64,000 nucleotides of DNA from Oscillospiraceae bacterium (lineage in GTDB: Bacteria; Bacillota_A; Clostridia; Oscillospirales; WRJC01), in the NCBI GenBank assembly GCA_009782405.1, contig WRJC01000003.1, positions 61,392 through 125,391 of the forward strand. The letters are read 5' to 3'. Positions 17,522-26,342 of this stretch are shown here, one piece after another. The position numbers and the translations under genes were made by a program. The notes under the pieces are model-generated. The model did not search any database. It was not told the origin of the DNA and was given only the letters and a program-made list of their open reading frames with translations. Each line of letters starts with the position of its first letter. Position 1 is the first letter of the stretch.

Positions 17522-18469
17522 TCACAATTTCAGCACATTTTCCAAAAAGTAAATGGCAAGCGGTATGGTGCCTATGGAAAACAGCGTGGAGAGCCCTACG
17601 TTTGTCGCCGCCAACTTTGAATTGGCGCCGTATTCCTGCGCAAATATCGCCACATTCGCGGCAGAGGGCATGGAGCTCATGATTGTCCCCATATAGATGA
17701 TCAAAGGCGGGAATCTCAGCGCATAGCAAAAAAGCCCCACGGACAAAGGCATGGCTATGAGTTTTATCGCTATGTAGCAATAGTTTTTGGCGGAAAAAAA
17801 CATATCTTTTGGATTTATGTCCGATATGAGCGAGCCGATTATCACCATTGACAGCGGGAAAGTCATGTCTCCTATCAGTTTCGAAGAATCATAGATAAGC
17901 CTCGGCAACTTTATTCCGGCCAAGAAAACCGCGATTCCCAAAACGGAAGAAATCATCCCCGCGTTCAAAAATATCTTTTTTGCCGGAATTGCAAACTTTT
18001 TGCCGCCTTTCCGCGTTATGAGGTAAACGCCGTAAGTCCATATGAAGATATTGAAAAACATGGCGTAAAAAGCCCCGTAGAACACGCCGAGATCTTCGCC
18101 GAAAACGACTTTCAGCACCGGATAGCCCAGAAACGAGCAATTGCAAAATATCGTGGCCATTTCGTACACTTTTTTTTCATCGCCGTCTTTTATGGGCCTG
18201 TAAAACAAAAAAGCGGCCGCCGAAGTAAAAATATGGACTGCTATCGACAGGGCGAACAGGGAAAAGCCGTTTTTGAGCTTTTCGGAATCGAAATCCATTT
18301 GAAAAGAAGTCAAAATCATCAAGGGCTGGGTGACATTCAACAAAAAAGCGGACAGCTTTTTGGTTGCGGGCAAGTCGATGATATTCGTTTTTCTCGCGAC
18401 TATGCCCACGAAAAGCACAATAAAAAGGGTCATCACTTTTTCAATCACCAAAAACAAGCTTCCGTCCAT
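17522..18469 (-). CDS. AEC-family transporter (auxin efflux carrier fold)
   Basis: About 315 residues with roughly ten hydrophobic helices in two repeats, covering the whole length. Family signs are the opening ITLFIVLFVGIVARK-like helix (seen as MTLFIVLFVGIVARK), FCNCSFLGYPV near residue 115, the MVIIGSLIS segment and the C-terminal GLSTLFSIGTIPLAI. Such transporters move organic acids or malate in bacteria. The start at 18469 (MDGSLFLVIEK) is chosen because AAGAAGGGGGG lies upstream; the longer frame adds a non-hydrophobic, Lys-rich stretch that looks spurious. Substrate unknown. Confidence 0.85.
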   Translation of the reverse strand: MDGSLFLVIEKVMTLFIVLFVGIVARKTNIIDLPATKKLSAFLLNVTQPLMILTSFQMDFDSEKLKNGFSLFALSIAVHIFTSAAAFLFYRPIKDGDEKKVYEMATIFCNCSFLGYPVLKVVFGEDLGVFYGAFYAMFFNIFIWTYGVYLITRKGGKKFAIPAKKIFLNAGMISSVLGIAVFLAGIKLPRLIYDSSKLIGDMTFPLSMVIIGSLISDINPKDMFFSAKNYCYIAIKLIAMPLSVGLFCYALRFPPLIIYMGTIMSSMPSAANVAIFAQEYGANSKLAATNVGLSTLFSIGTIPLAIYFLENVLKL

Positions 18470-18643
18470 AAACGCAAAATCCCCCCTTCTTAAAAATGTA
18501 ACAAAATCTTCGCAAAAAATCAACAAAAATTTTGTAAATTTTTTGCCCGCCGCCGATTTTTTCAAACTAACGGGCAAAACGACGGATTTGTTTCCAAGTT
18601 GTTGAAATTTTGTTTACAATCCATTAATTTTGTGGGTTATGAC

Positions 18644-18672
18644 TTGATTTTTTTCGTTTTGTGTATTATAAT
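18644..18672 (+). promoter_or_regulatory. Sigma-A promoter of the M23 peptidase gene
   Basis: TTGATT (18644-18649), 17-bp spacer, TATAAT (18667-18672), about 55 bases before the proposed ATG at 18731. Confidence 0.7.
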
Positions 18673-18730
18673 TCAATGTTGGTCGAGTACATTGATCGAG
18701 CTCATGCCGACCGAAAGGAATTTGGTTTTT

Positions 18731-20704
18731 ATGGATCAAACGAAATCCGGAAACAAGGCTCGGACGCCGCCGCGAACGCCCCCGGCGGCAAATACGGCGC
18801 AAACGGTCAGGATGGTCAGGGCGGAAAACAGCGAATCAGGCACTACTTTGTACATACCGAACGCGCCGAGGCGGGATCCGAGGCAAAAGACCGCAGCTTT
18901 GCCCGCGCCCGAAGAACCCCCGAAAGCAGTTGCCGGCGGGAGGCCGGCAAAACTCTCCCCTGTAAAACGCTTGGAACACAAATTCAAAAAAAGCGGGCTG
19001 GGCAAATTGGATTCGTATTTCAACGCCCGTTTTTTCTACTTGGCCTGGAAAGGCGAAAAAAAAGGCAGAAAAGTCAAAAGCTACATCAAAACCACGGCGA
19101 GGCACCCCAAGGGCTGGAGCAAAACTAAGGCCGCAGGCGATGTATACGAAAAAAACGCCTATGACAGATATATGGACGCCATGGTTCTTTTTGCCGTGCT
19201 CTGGGGCTTTTTTTGCGCTGTTTCCGCCCGCGCGGGAAAGTTTTTCGAGGCGGCGAGAAGCGCGAAGCATGTCGCCAAAGGGCTATTGGGATTTTTGCTC
19301 CCTGCGGCTTCAGCGGCGCTGACCATAGCTGCGATGGTGAACATCGGCTCGCTTGCGCCAAACCTCGAACTTTGTTTTGACGGGGAATTTATCGGCTATG
19401 TGGAATCGATGGATGCGGCGGACGGCGCCGTTTTTGCGCTGGAAAACGATATTTCGTCGGTTTTAGGCGAATCCTATGAATTTGCGGGGGAATTTGGATA
19501 CCGGATGGCGCTTGCCAAAACTGAGCGGCCCTGCGTTTCGCAAGGCGAAATCTACGACATCATTTACGATTCGCCGCAAGTCCGCGGAGCGGTGACGACC
19601 GCGTACGGGCTGTACATAGACGGCTTTTTGGTTATAGCGGCCGAAAGCCAGGACGACATAGACAAAGTGCTCGGCGACTTGCTCGAAGAAAATTCGGGGG
19701 ACATAGGGGAAGGCGGCAACATAGGTTTCGCCAACGACATAGAAATAATAAAGGACGAATATGCCGCTCGGGATGTGGTATCGCACGATGAGCTGAAAGA
19801 TATAATAACCTACTCGGCTGACAATGCCGAAAATGAGGCGTTATTCGAAATCGCGGACGAAGAAGTGCCGCTTTTCGGGGGCGGAGAATTTGATGAATAT
19901 GCGGGCGAAACTGCTGCCGCCTCAGAGGACATCGCGGCAATTGCGGCGGCCTCCTCGATCGAGCTGACGCCGGAGGCGATAAACGCTATCCCGCGCGGAT
20001 TTTTAGATGCAAACGAACACAACGCGCAGGACGAAATCTTGTCGAGGCTGTTTCGGACTTCGGCGAGCACCGCCGCGGGCTCGCTCAAATTCAAGAAAGT
20101 AAAGACGGAAACCTACAGCGTGGAAACCGCCTATGAAACCAAATATGTCGAATCCAACCAATACTACAAAGGCACGCAGACAGTAAAAACTAACGGCGCA
20201 AACGGGGAAAACCTCGTGACCGCCGAAGTCACCTACATAGAAGACAAAGAGGTTTCCAGGGAAATAAAAAATGTCGAAACCATAAAAGAACCCACGGACA
20301 AAATCGTGCTGGTGGGCACAAAAATCAAGCCGACGGCGAGCCCCACGGGCGCTTTCATCCGGCCGGTCAAAGGGGGTTACATTTCCTCGCGTTTCGGAGG
20401 GGGGCACCGCGGGGTTGATTTGGTCGTGCCGCTCGGCAGCGCGGTATCGGCTGCGGACGGGGGCACGGTCATATACACGGGATATTCGAGCTCATATGGC
20501 AACCATGTGAAGATAAGGCACAGCGGCGGGTTTGTGACTTTGTACGCGCATCTTAAATCGATAAGCGCGAAATACGGGGACAAGGTATACCAAGGCCAGG
20601 AGATCGGCAAGTGCGGTTCGACCGGAAACAGCACCGGCCCCCATGTGCATTTTGAAATAATAAAAAACGGCGTGCTGGTAAATCCCGAATCGTACATGAA
20701 GTGA
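18731..20704 (+). CDS. M23-family peptidoglycan endopeptidase with G5-like domain
   Basis: About 657 residues. A Pro- and Lys-rich cytosolic N-terminus (about 150 residues) is followed by hydrophobic segments (MVLFAVLWGFFCAV and the Ala-rich LLPAASAALTIAAMV) that anchor the protein. An acidic middle region follows. A G5-like stretch comes next (KKVKTETYSVETAYETKYVE and on), and then the C-terminal M23 LytM domain. Zn ligands are visible as GGGHRGVDLVVP (H, D), YAHLKSI and GPHVHFEI. It should cut peptide cross-links in peptidoglycan outside the cell. The start at 18731 has AAAGGA upstream; 44 further in-frame codons upstream overlap the promoter and are excluded. Confidence 0.88.
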   Translation: MDQTKSGNKARTPPRTPPAANTAQTVRMVRAENSESGTTLYIPNAPRRDPRQKTAALPAPEEPPKAVAGGRPAKLSPVKRLEHKFKKSGLGKLDSYFNARFFYLAWKGEKKGRKVKSYIKTTARHPKGWSKTKAAGDVYEKNAYDRYMDAMVLFAVLWGFFCAVSARAGKFFEAARSAKHVAKGLLGFLLPAASAALTIAAMVNIGSLAPNLELCFDGEFIGYVESMDAADGAVFALENDISSVLGESYEFAGEFGYRMALAKTERPCVSQGEIYDIIYDSPQVRGAVTTAYGLYIDGFLVIAAESQDDIDKVLGDLLEENSGDIGEGGNIGFANDIEIIKDEYAARDVVSHDELKDIITYSADNAENEALFEIADEEVPLFGGGEFDEYAGETAAASEDIAAIAAASSIELTPEAINAIPRGFLDANEHNAQDEILSRLFRTSASTAAGSLKFKKVKTETYSVETAYETKYVESNQYYKGTQTVKTNGANGENLVTAEVTYIEDKEVSREIKNVETIKEPTDKIVLVGTKIKPTASPTGAFIRPVKGGYISSRFGGGHRGVDLVVPLGSAVSAADGGTVIYTGYSSSYGNHVKIRHSGGFVTLYAHLKSISAKYGDKVYQGQEIGKCGSTGNSTGPHVHFEIIKNGVLVNPESYMK

Positions 20705-20739
20705 ACGGGGGAGAAACTCGCGGTCGCCCGGGTCGGCGA

Positions 20740-21432
20740 TCAGTGGATTGTGAATTTTTTGAGCTGCATTTTTTTCTTGGGCATGTTGACGTCAAACAAA
20801 GTGAATCGGGCCAAATAAGCGTCTTCGTCGAAAAAGGCGCCGGAGATGCTGTCAAAGACATAAAATTCGAGCTTCGATTTATTGTAGTCTATTGCGACAT
20901 CGTCGAAAGAATATACAAAATACACGTAGCTGTCGTCGTTTTTGCCGAATTTGATTTCGCTCGCCGGTTCAAAAACAAAACAACCCGGATCTTCGCCTTC
21001 GGACGTTTGCGAAATTTGCAAATATGCGTCAAAAGGCCGCGCAAGGACTGCCTGCTCGGAAGAGCGGAACAGATACGGCAGCCTGCTCGTCTTGCACCTC
21101 AGTGTGAGCTGCAGATTCCCGGCGCTTTCGAGATAGTATACATTCTCGGCAAAAAATGCGTCACCCAGCGCAAAAGGGTTGCGTATGTCCAGACTGTACA
21201 TCACGAAATCGTCTTTTAGCTCCGCGTAGGCCTGCTCAATTTTTTGGTTCCCTGCGATGTAGTTTTTCAGCTCGGCCGGCATCCCGGTGGATGCGCACCT
21301 GTATATCGAAATTACGATGACAAGCATGGAAACAGAATACACGATCCATTTGAAAATGCGGAACATCCAGGATTTTTTCTTTTTTTCGCCGCCATAGTTT
21401 CCGTCATCGCCGCCTCCGGCACGGTAGTCCAT
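20740..21432 (-). CDS. Uncharacterised single-pass membrane protein
   Basis: About 230 residues of no family I recognise. The N-terminus is Gly/Asp-rich and then Lys-rich (GGEKKKKSWMFRIFK), followed by one helix, WIVYSVSMLVIVISIY (about 30-45). The remainder is a predicted extracellular domain of alternating strands. It reads like a lipoprotein-type accessory domain (xDDSYVYFVYSFDDVAIDYN). Positive-inside rule places the N-terminus in the cytosol. AAGGAG precedes the ATG at 21432. Convergent with the M23 peptidase; no functional clue from context. Confidence 0.7.
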   Translation of the reverse strand: MDYRAGGGDDGNYGGEKKKKSWMFRIFKWIVYSVSMLVIVISIYRCASTGMPAELKNYIAGNQKIEQAYAELKDDFVMYSLDIRNPFALGDAFFAENVYYLESAGNLQLTLRCKTSRLPYLFRSSEQAVLARPFDAYLQISQTSEGEDPGCFVFEPASEIKFGKNDDSYVYFVYSFDDVAIDYNKSKLEFYVFDSISGAFFDEDAYLARFTLFDVNMPKKKMQLKKFTIH

Positions 21433-21473
21433 AAAATCACTCCTTACACGCATAACGTTCATGTGCAAATTTA

Positions 21474-21502
21474 AGTATACCACATTTCATTTCAAGTTAC
21501 AA
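21474..21502 (-). promoter_or_regulatory. Promoter of the uncharacterised membrane protein gene
   Basis: Minus strand TTGTAA (21497-21502), 17-bp spacer, TATACT (21474-21479), about 40 bases before the ATG at 21432. No comparable plus-strand promoter for the GH26-like gene could be seen in the same gap. Confidence 0.6.
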
Positions 21503-21544
21503 GCGGTTTGCCCGAAAATATTTATTTTGGAAAGAGAATGCATT

Positions 21545-23305
21545 ATGAAAAACATCAAAAAATTTTTGCCCTTTGCGCTGGCGCTTATCGTTTTCGCACA
21601 GGCGCCGATGATGCCCGTGTCCTCCGCCCACGCGGACAGCCGCCTCATCAATCCGAATGTGGATGCGATGAAGAGCATGCTGAACCAAAGGGAATTTCGC
21701 GTATATTTTGAAGACGCACCCGAAAATTATGTGTATTGCGGCGCGAAGCTTGAACCCCGGACCGGCGTGTACACCGGGGCGGCCACCCGCGGCGCGTCAT
21801 CATATTCTTGGTTTGACGCGACTCGGACAAACGACGTAGAACAGAGGAATATGATCGATGGAAGCACGAAAAGCGCCGACAACGCCGCGCTTCGAATTTA
21901 CAACTGGAATTTCCAGATGAGATCCTCCGAAAACATCAATCCGGCAGATTACGAAAACTATATAAAAAATGTCGTCGACGGGCTGGCTCAGCGAAAAGAA
22001 AACATCCTTTTGGTTTTCGCGAAAGAGATGAACATCAACAACAATTTCAAAAATACCGACGACTTCATAAATATGTTCAGATACATAGCCGATTATGCGC
22101 GAACCAAAGACAACATCGCCATGGTATGGGGGCCAAACGACACGGGTTCCTTGGACTTTACATTCGAGATGTGGTATCCCGGCGACGAATATGTCGATTG
22201 GATCGGAATGAGTTCGTACACCATCCCCCATTTTTTGGGCGACAGGGGGAAATCGACTGAAAGCAACAACGTCTCCTTCGTCACCGGCGACTATGCGAAC
22301 CCCGTCATGCGCATCAAGCCGATAATCGAATTCATGGCGCGCAACAACATCAAAAAACCGGTGCTGCTGACTGAAAGCGGCGTGGGCTATGAACATACCA
22401 AAACCGGCGAAGATTTCACGGATTGGGCCTCACTACAAATGAGGCGGCTTTACGGGGAGGCCATAAGGAGGTTTCCGGAAATCAAAGTCATCGTAGATTT
22501 TGACAACCACGTAGCCTCGGATTTTTACAGATATGACACTTCGAACAACCCCGCGCTCAAAAAACTGATGCAAGAGATGCTTCAGGACCCGGTTTATGCG
22601 AGCATGGATGACTACCGCAAAAGCGCGCCTGTTTCATACAGCCAAATGCGAGACAATTTGCGTGTGAAGGGAAGTTTGAAACTTTCAGCTTATGCATATA
22701 ACCCAAAGTCTTCTTCCACCCCCCTGACGGTAAAATACATTTTGGACGGAACGCAGGTGCATGAATCCTCGCTCCCGCCGTATTATTGCGCGCTGGGAAA
22801 TTTGGCCGGAACCCATCGGCTGACCGTGCAAATGTTCAACGGTTCAGCAATGCTGGAAACGAAAAGCTACGACATAGAATTTGAAAAGGAACCGGAAGCG
22901 GGCGATCCGATAGGCGATGTGGTCTATACGGACATAAGGGCGTACATAAACGGGTGCGAGATACCCGCGAGCAACATCAACGGCTACGCGCAGATAATCG
23001 TCGAGGATTTGGTGGGGTACGGCTTCGACGTGGCATGGGACGCAGCCGAGAAGACGCTGAAAGTCGAGCGCAACGAAGGGAAAGCTATGAATCCGGCAGA
23101 GGCGGAGGGGATTCCGGACGGGAAAAAGCCGGGGGACTTGAAAGCCAAATACGTGCTTTCGGCGATCAAGGTGTACCTTTCGGGCGAGCTTGTGGAGAGC
23201 TACTCGATCAACGGGCGAATGTTCATCGATTTCAACTTGCTTGGCAAATACGGCACGGTCGCATGGGACGGCTCGGCGAGAATGCTGAGCTGCGAGCTGA
23301 AATGA
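21545..23305 (+). CDS. Secreted GH26-like glycosidase with stalk-like C-terminal domains
   Basis: 586 residues. A signal peptide MKNIKKFLPFALALIVFAQA ends near SSAHADS. The catalytic region resembles glycoside hydrolase family 26. LLVFAKEMNINNNF contains the expected acid/base Glu before Asn, IAMVWGPNDTGS follows, and PVLLTESGVGYE contains the expected nucleophile Glu. The His of the usual HExN/HEMN is replaced by Lys. After about residue 375 come an Ig-like segment and two copies of a copper-amine-oxidase-N-like pattern (INGYAQIIVEDLVGYGFDV and INGRMFIDFNLLGKYGTV), common in Clostridial surface proteins. Likely a mannan or beta-glucan hydrolase; specificity uncertain. Confidence 0.75.
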   Translation: MKNIKKFLPFALALIVFAQAPMMPVSSAHADSRLINPNVDAMKSMLNQREFRVYFEDAPENYVYCGAKLEPRTGVYTGAATRGASSYSWFDATRTNDVEQRNMIDGSTKSADNAALRIYNWNFQMRSSENINPADYENYIKNVVDGLAQRKENILLVFAKEMNINNNFKNTDDFINMFRYIADYARTKDNIAMVWGPNDTGSLDFTFEMWYPGDEYVDWIGMSSYTIPHFLGDRGKSTESNNVSFVTGDYANPVMRIKPIIEFMARNNIKKPVLLTESGVGYEHTKTGEDFTDWASLQMRRLYGEAIRRFPEIKVIVDFDNHVASDFYRYDTSNNPALKKLMQEMLQDPVYASMDDYRKSAPVSYSQMRDNLRVKGSLKLSAYAYNPKSSSTPLTVKYILDGTQVHESSLPPYYCALGNLAGTHRLTVQMFNGSAMLETKSYDIEFEKEPEAGDPIGDVVYTDIRAYINGCEIPASNINGYAQIIVEDLVGYGFDVAWDAAEKTLKVERNEGKAMNPAEAEGIPDGKKPGDLKAKYVLSAIKVYLSGELVESYSINGRMFIDFNLLGKYGTVAWDGSARMLSCELK

Positions 23306-23332
23306 AGCGAATGAAAAAAACAGGTGGTTTTT

Positions 23333-24781
23333 ATGAATGAAACAAATTTATCCATGCTCTGCGACTATTACGAATTCACGATGTCAAACGGCTATTTCAA
23401 AAACGGCCTTTGCAAAAAAAACGTGTATTTCGATATGTTTTTCCGCGCGGTCCCCGACAAGGGCGGCTTTGCCATAGCGGCCGGGCTCGGGCAGCTCGTG
23501 GAGTATATAAACGGGCTGAAATTCGATGAAGGGGATATCGAATTTTTGGCTTCGAAAAAGCTTTTCGACCAAAAATTTTTGGAATATCTAAAGTCGTTTC
23601 GTTTCACCGGGGACATTTACGCGATCCCGGAGGGCACCCCGGTTTTTCCGGGGGAACCGATCGTCACCGTGAAGGCCCCCGCGATAGAAGCCCAGCTCAT
23701 AGAGACTTTTTTGCTTTTGACGATCAACCACCAGTCCCTGATAGCAACCAAGGCCAACCGGATCGTCAGGGCGGCAAGCGGGCGGCCTGTCTTGGAATTC
23801 GGCTCGCGGCGGGCGCAAGGGGCAGACGGGGCCCTGTTCGGCGCGAAGGCCGCATATATCGGGGGATGCGCGGGAACAGCCTGCGCGCTCGGAGACCGGC
23901 TTTTCGGTGTGCCCGCATTTGGCACGATGGCCCATTCATGGATACAAATGTTCGATTGCGAGTACGACGCGTTCAAAAATTATTGCGAGCTCTACCCGGA
24001 AAACGCGACCTTGCTTTTGGATACATACAATACACTAAAAAGCGGGACGCCAAATGCGATAAGGGTGTTTAAGGAAATACTTCTCCCAAAAGGAATAAAG
24101 AATTTCGCAGTCCGCATAGACTCGGGGGATCTCGCCTATCTGTCCAAGGAAGTCCGGAAGATGCTCGACGAAGCGGGGCTGAACAGCTGTAAAATCGTGG
24201 CTTCAAATTCGTTGGACGAATACCTCATAGGCGATTTGCTTTCGCAGGGGGCGAAAATAGACGTTTTCGGCGTGGGCGAACGGCTCATAACCGCCAAAAG
24301 CGACGCGGCGTTTGGCGGCGTGTATAAATTGGTGGCGGCAGAGGGCAATGACGGGCAGATCGTCCCCAAGATCAAAGTGAGCGAAAATGTGGGCAAAATA
24401 ACCACCCCGCACTTCAAAAAATTGTACCGGCTGTTCGACAGCCAAAGCAAAAAAGCGCTCGCCGACGAAATCACGGTATACGACGAGTCGGTAGACGAAA
24501 AAACCCCGCACACGATATTCGACCCGGATGCCGTTTGGAAAACAAAGACCCTGACCGGTTTTGCCGCAAAACTTTTGCAGGTTCCCGTGTTTTTAAACGG
24601 CAGGCAGGTTTACTCGCCGCCTCCGGTCGGGGAGATAAGGGCATACTGCGCCGCACAGGTCGATTTGCTCTGGGATGAAGTGAAGCGTTTTGAGAACCCC
24701 CATGCGTACTATGTCGATCTTTCCAAAAAGCTCTGGGATATAAAACAGGATCTTTTATACGCCGCTGGCAAAAATTTTTAA
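23333..24781 (+). CDS. pncB: Nicotinate phosphoribosyltransferase
   Basis: About 482 residues; converts nicotinate and PRPP to nicotinate mononucleotide for NAD salvage, with ATP hydrolysis. Motifs: MLCDYYEFTMSNGYF at the N-terminus, LEFGSRRAQGADGALFGAKA and FGTMAHSWIQMF near residues 165-205 (active-site His), and FAVRIDSGDLAYLSKEVRKM near 265. Length and C-terminal YVDLSKKLWDIKQDLL fit the bacterial NAPRTase type. The ATG has AGGTGG upstream; the gap from the GH26-like gene is 27 bases. NAD supply suits the NAD(H)/NADP(H)-heavy redox genes elsewhere in the window, though no operon link exists. Confidence 0.94.
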   Translation: MNETNLSMLCDYYEFTMSNGYFKNGLCKKNVYFDMFFRAVPDKGGFAIAAGLGQLVEYINGLKFDEGDIEFLASKKLFDQKFLEYLKSFRFTGDIYAIPEGTPVFPGEPIVTVKAPAIEAQLIETFLLLTINHQSLIATKANRIVRAASGRPVLEFGSRRAQGADGALFGAKAAYIGGCAGTACALGDRLFGVPAFGTMAHSWIQMFDCEYDAFKNYCELYPENATLLLDTYNTLKSGTPNAIRVFKEILLPKGIKNFAVRIDSGDLAYLSKEVRKMLDEAGLNSCKIVASNSLDEYLIGDLLSQGAKIDVFGVGERLITAKSDAAFGGVYKLVAAEGNDGQIVPKIKVSENVGKITTPHFKKLYRLFDSQSKKALADEITVYDESVDEKTPHTIFDPDAVWKTKTLTGFAAKLLQVPVFLNGRQVYSPPPVGEIRAYCAAQVDLLWDEVKRFENPHAYYVDLSKKLWDIKQDLLYAAGKNF

Positions 24782-24799
24782 ATCAACCAAAAAGGCGTT

Positions 24800-25669
24800 C
24801 TAAATTTTCAAAAGCCGTATGGCGTTTTCGCGCGCTATCATTTCGAACGCGCCGGGGATCTTGCCATCGGCTTGCAGATCTTGCAATAACCGCGCTGTGG
24901 GGAATGTGTTGTTTTTTGTGCATATGTCGGTTCCAAACATTATTTTATCTTTGAACTCGTTTAAAAAACTCACGGCATATTCGGGGTCGCGGGCCAGTGC
25001 GTTGGCTCCGCTCCCCGCCGACAATTCGGCCGCCAGATTCGGATATTCCCTCAAAAGCTGCGGCACCCGCCCTTCTTTTGCCACGGGATAATTCGGGTAT
25101 CCGAAGCGGTCAAAAGGATCGCGCAGAGCCGAAATTTCCGCCCAGAAAGCCGGGCCGTGCCCGACAAAAAGCAAATCGGGAAATTTTTCGAGGCAGGCTT
25201 CAAGCTGCGGCATTCCCGGGTCGTCGTATATGCCGTACCCGCTGCCGAGGTTTCCTGTCATGTCGAAAATGAGAGGAAACCCCGCTTGTTCGACATGGCG
25301 CAGAAGATTTTGGAAACGCGGGTCCGACCATGGCAGATTGGGCATCACTTCTCCTATTCCCCTGCACCCCAAATGTTTGTAATATTCCAAAAGCCGCCCT
25401 ATAGGGGCATCCGACGAATTGCTGTAAACGCGCGGGTCAATGTTGCAATAAGGGATAAACCGCCCGCCCGAAGCATCGGCAATGTCTATTATTTCGCCTA
25501 CCGATTGCGGGACATATACTTCCGGGCTGACAATGGGGAGCAGTATTGCCCGCTCTATGTTTAACCCGTCGTGTTTTTTCGTCAATTCTTCGAGGGTTAT
25601 AAACAGCATTTCGCCGTTTTCGACGGGATACTGGTATTTGTATACATGGGCGTGCACATCGATGAACAT
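24800..25669 (-). CDS. Amidohydrolase family 2 (metal-dependent TIM-barrel hydrolase)
   Basis: 289 residues of the Amidohydro_2 type (PF04909). The metal HxH is MFIDVHAHVYKYQ at the N-terminus, the strand-6 His is in LLFVGHGPAFW (about residue 175), and the final Asp is in KIMFGTDICTKN near 245. The start at 25669 has AAAGGATGG upstream; the frame begins 18 codons earlier without support. Related enzymes decarboxylate or hydrolyse aromatic or small organic acids, so the substrate is open. Convergent with pncB. Confidence 0.85.
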   Translation of the reverse strand: MFIDVHAHVYKYQYPVENGEMLFITLEELTKKHDGLNIERAILLPIVSPEVYVPQSVGEIIDIADASGGRFIPYCNIDPRVYSNSSDAPIGRLLEYYKHLGCRGIGEVMPNLPWSDPRFQNLLRHVEQAGFPLIFDMTGNLGSGYGIYDDPGMPQLEACLEKFPDLLFVGHGPAFWAEISALRDPFDRFGYPNYPVAKEGRVPQLLREYPNLAAELSAGSGANALARDPEYAVSFLNEFKDKIMFGTDICTKNNTFPTARLLQDLQADGKIPGAFEMIARENAIRLLKI

Positions 25670-25789
25670 ATTTCGTCCATCCTTTCTGTTCGCTTTTTGA
25701 TTTATATTAAGATTATACCCCAAATGCGGTCATTTTGTCAAGCGTGAAATTTAAAGAGAAAAATTTTGCGCCCTATTTGCAAAAAACCC

Positions 25790-25818
25790 TTGACAAACAC
25801 CTTGATATCATGTATAAT
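25790..25818 (+). promoter_or_regulatory. Consensus promoter of tRNA-Glu
   Basis: TTGACA (25790-25795), 17-bp spacer ending TG (extended -10), TATAAT (25813-25818). A perfect consensus promoter ending 10 bases before the tRNA 5' end. Confidence 0.85.
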
Positions 25819-25828
25819 CAATAGCAGC

Positions 25829-25903
25829 GGCCCGTTGGTCAAGCGGCTAAGACACCGCCCTCTCACGGCGGATACACGAGTTCGATTCTCGTACGGGTCA
25901 CCA
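25829..25903 (+). tRNA. tRNA-Glu (anticodon CTC)
   Basis: 75-base tRNA with CCA encoded. The 7-bp acceptor GGCCCGT pairs with ACGGGTC (one G-T). The anticodon stem CCGCC/GGCGG holds the loop CTCTCAC, giving anticodon CTC. The T-arm is ACGAG TTCGATT CTCGT. Sequence closely follows bacterial tRNA-Glu. It is followed at once by a terminator and then by an accessory region with mobile-element remnants. Confidence 0.95.
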
Positions 25904-25911
25904 ACGCTATT

Positions 25912-25957
25912 TCCCAAACCTCCGATTTTACGGCAGGTTTGGGATTTTACTTTTTTA
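25912..25957 (+). terminator. Rho-independent terminator of tRNA-Glu
   Basis: Perfect 10-bp stem TCCCAAACCT / AGGTTTGGGA with a 13-base loop, followed by TTTTACTTTTTT. It starts 9 bases after the CCA end. Confidence 0.85.
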
Positions 25958-26171
25958 AAAATCGCCATTGGGTTTTACATATGTATGACAAATGCAGTTG
26001 ATGGAAGCTCCAGTTGGATAATTGTTGCCGCTGCCGCTTTATAACCGTTTTCTCGTTCTTGCGCATGCCTTGCAAATTTTCAAGGGCGATTCCCATTCCG
26101 AGTGCCTTAGCTTTCCCAACAATCTTCTTCGATATGCAGTGGTTGGTGTCTGCGGCGAATCTATGCTTTTT
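25947..26171 (-). pseudogene. tnpB: TnpB (IS200/IS605 OrfB) remnant
   Basis: An open stretch of about 74 codons without a start reads as the RuvC-II part of TnpB. It shows FAADTNHCISKKIVGKAKA, then MGIALENLQGMRKN (with the catalytic Glu), then QRQQLSNWSFHQLHLSYI, which matches the family pattern (R)xxLxxWSFxQL. Everything N-terminal and the zinc-ribbon and RuvC-III parts are missing. Similarity fades near 25985 and the frame ends in the tRNA terminator. Relic of an insertion downstream of tRNA-Glu. No TnpA and no omega-RNA-like right end could be recognised. Confidence 0.75.
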
Positions 26172-26195
26172 CTTTTAAAATTTAATTTTTGTTAA

Positions 26196-26224
26196 TTGAT
26201 TTTTTCGCTTTTTTGCTGTATAAT
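26196..26224 (+). promoter_or_regulatory. Promoter of the AlbA_2 gene
   Basis: TTGATT (26196-26201), 17-bp spacer, TATAAT (26219-26224). It leaves an untranslated leader of about 110 bases, which contains a 35-codon frame at 26231-26338 that overlaps the alternative start and has no ribosome binding site. Confidence 0.65.
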
Positions 26225-26342
26225 TTTAATATGACGCTGATAAAAGTTATATCTGTGCTATCAGTTGTGTCGGGAATGAAAAATATGAATTGCGGCTGTA
26301 CGGGGATTATAAAAATTTATAAACATGAGGCAAATTAAATTT

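Noticed and set aside
26231..26338. 35-codon leader frame before the AlbA_2 gene
   Set aside because: No ribosome binding site, overlaps an alternative start, and no hint of an attenuator hairpin.
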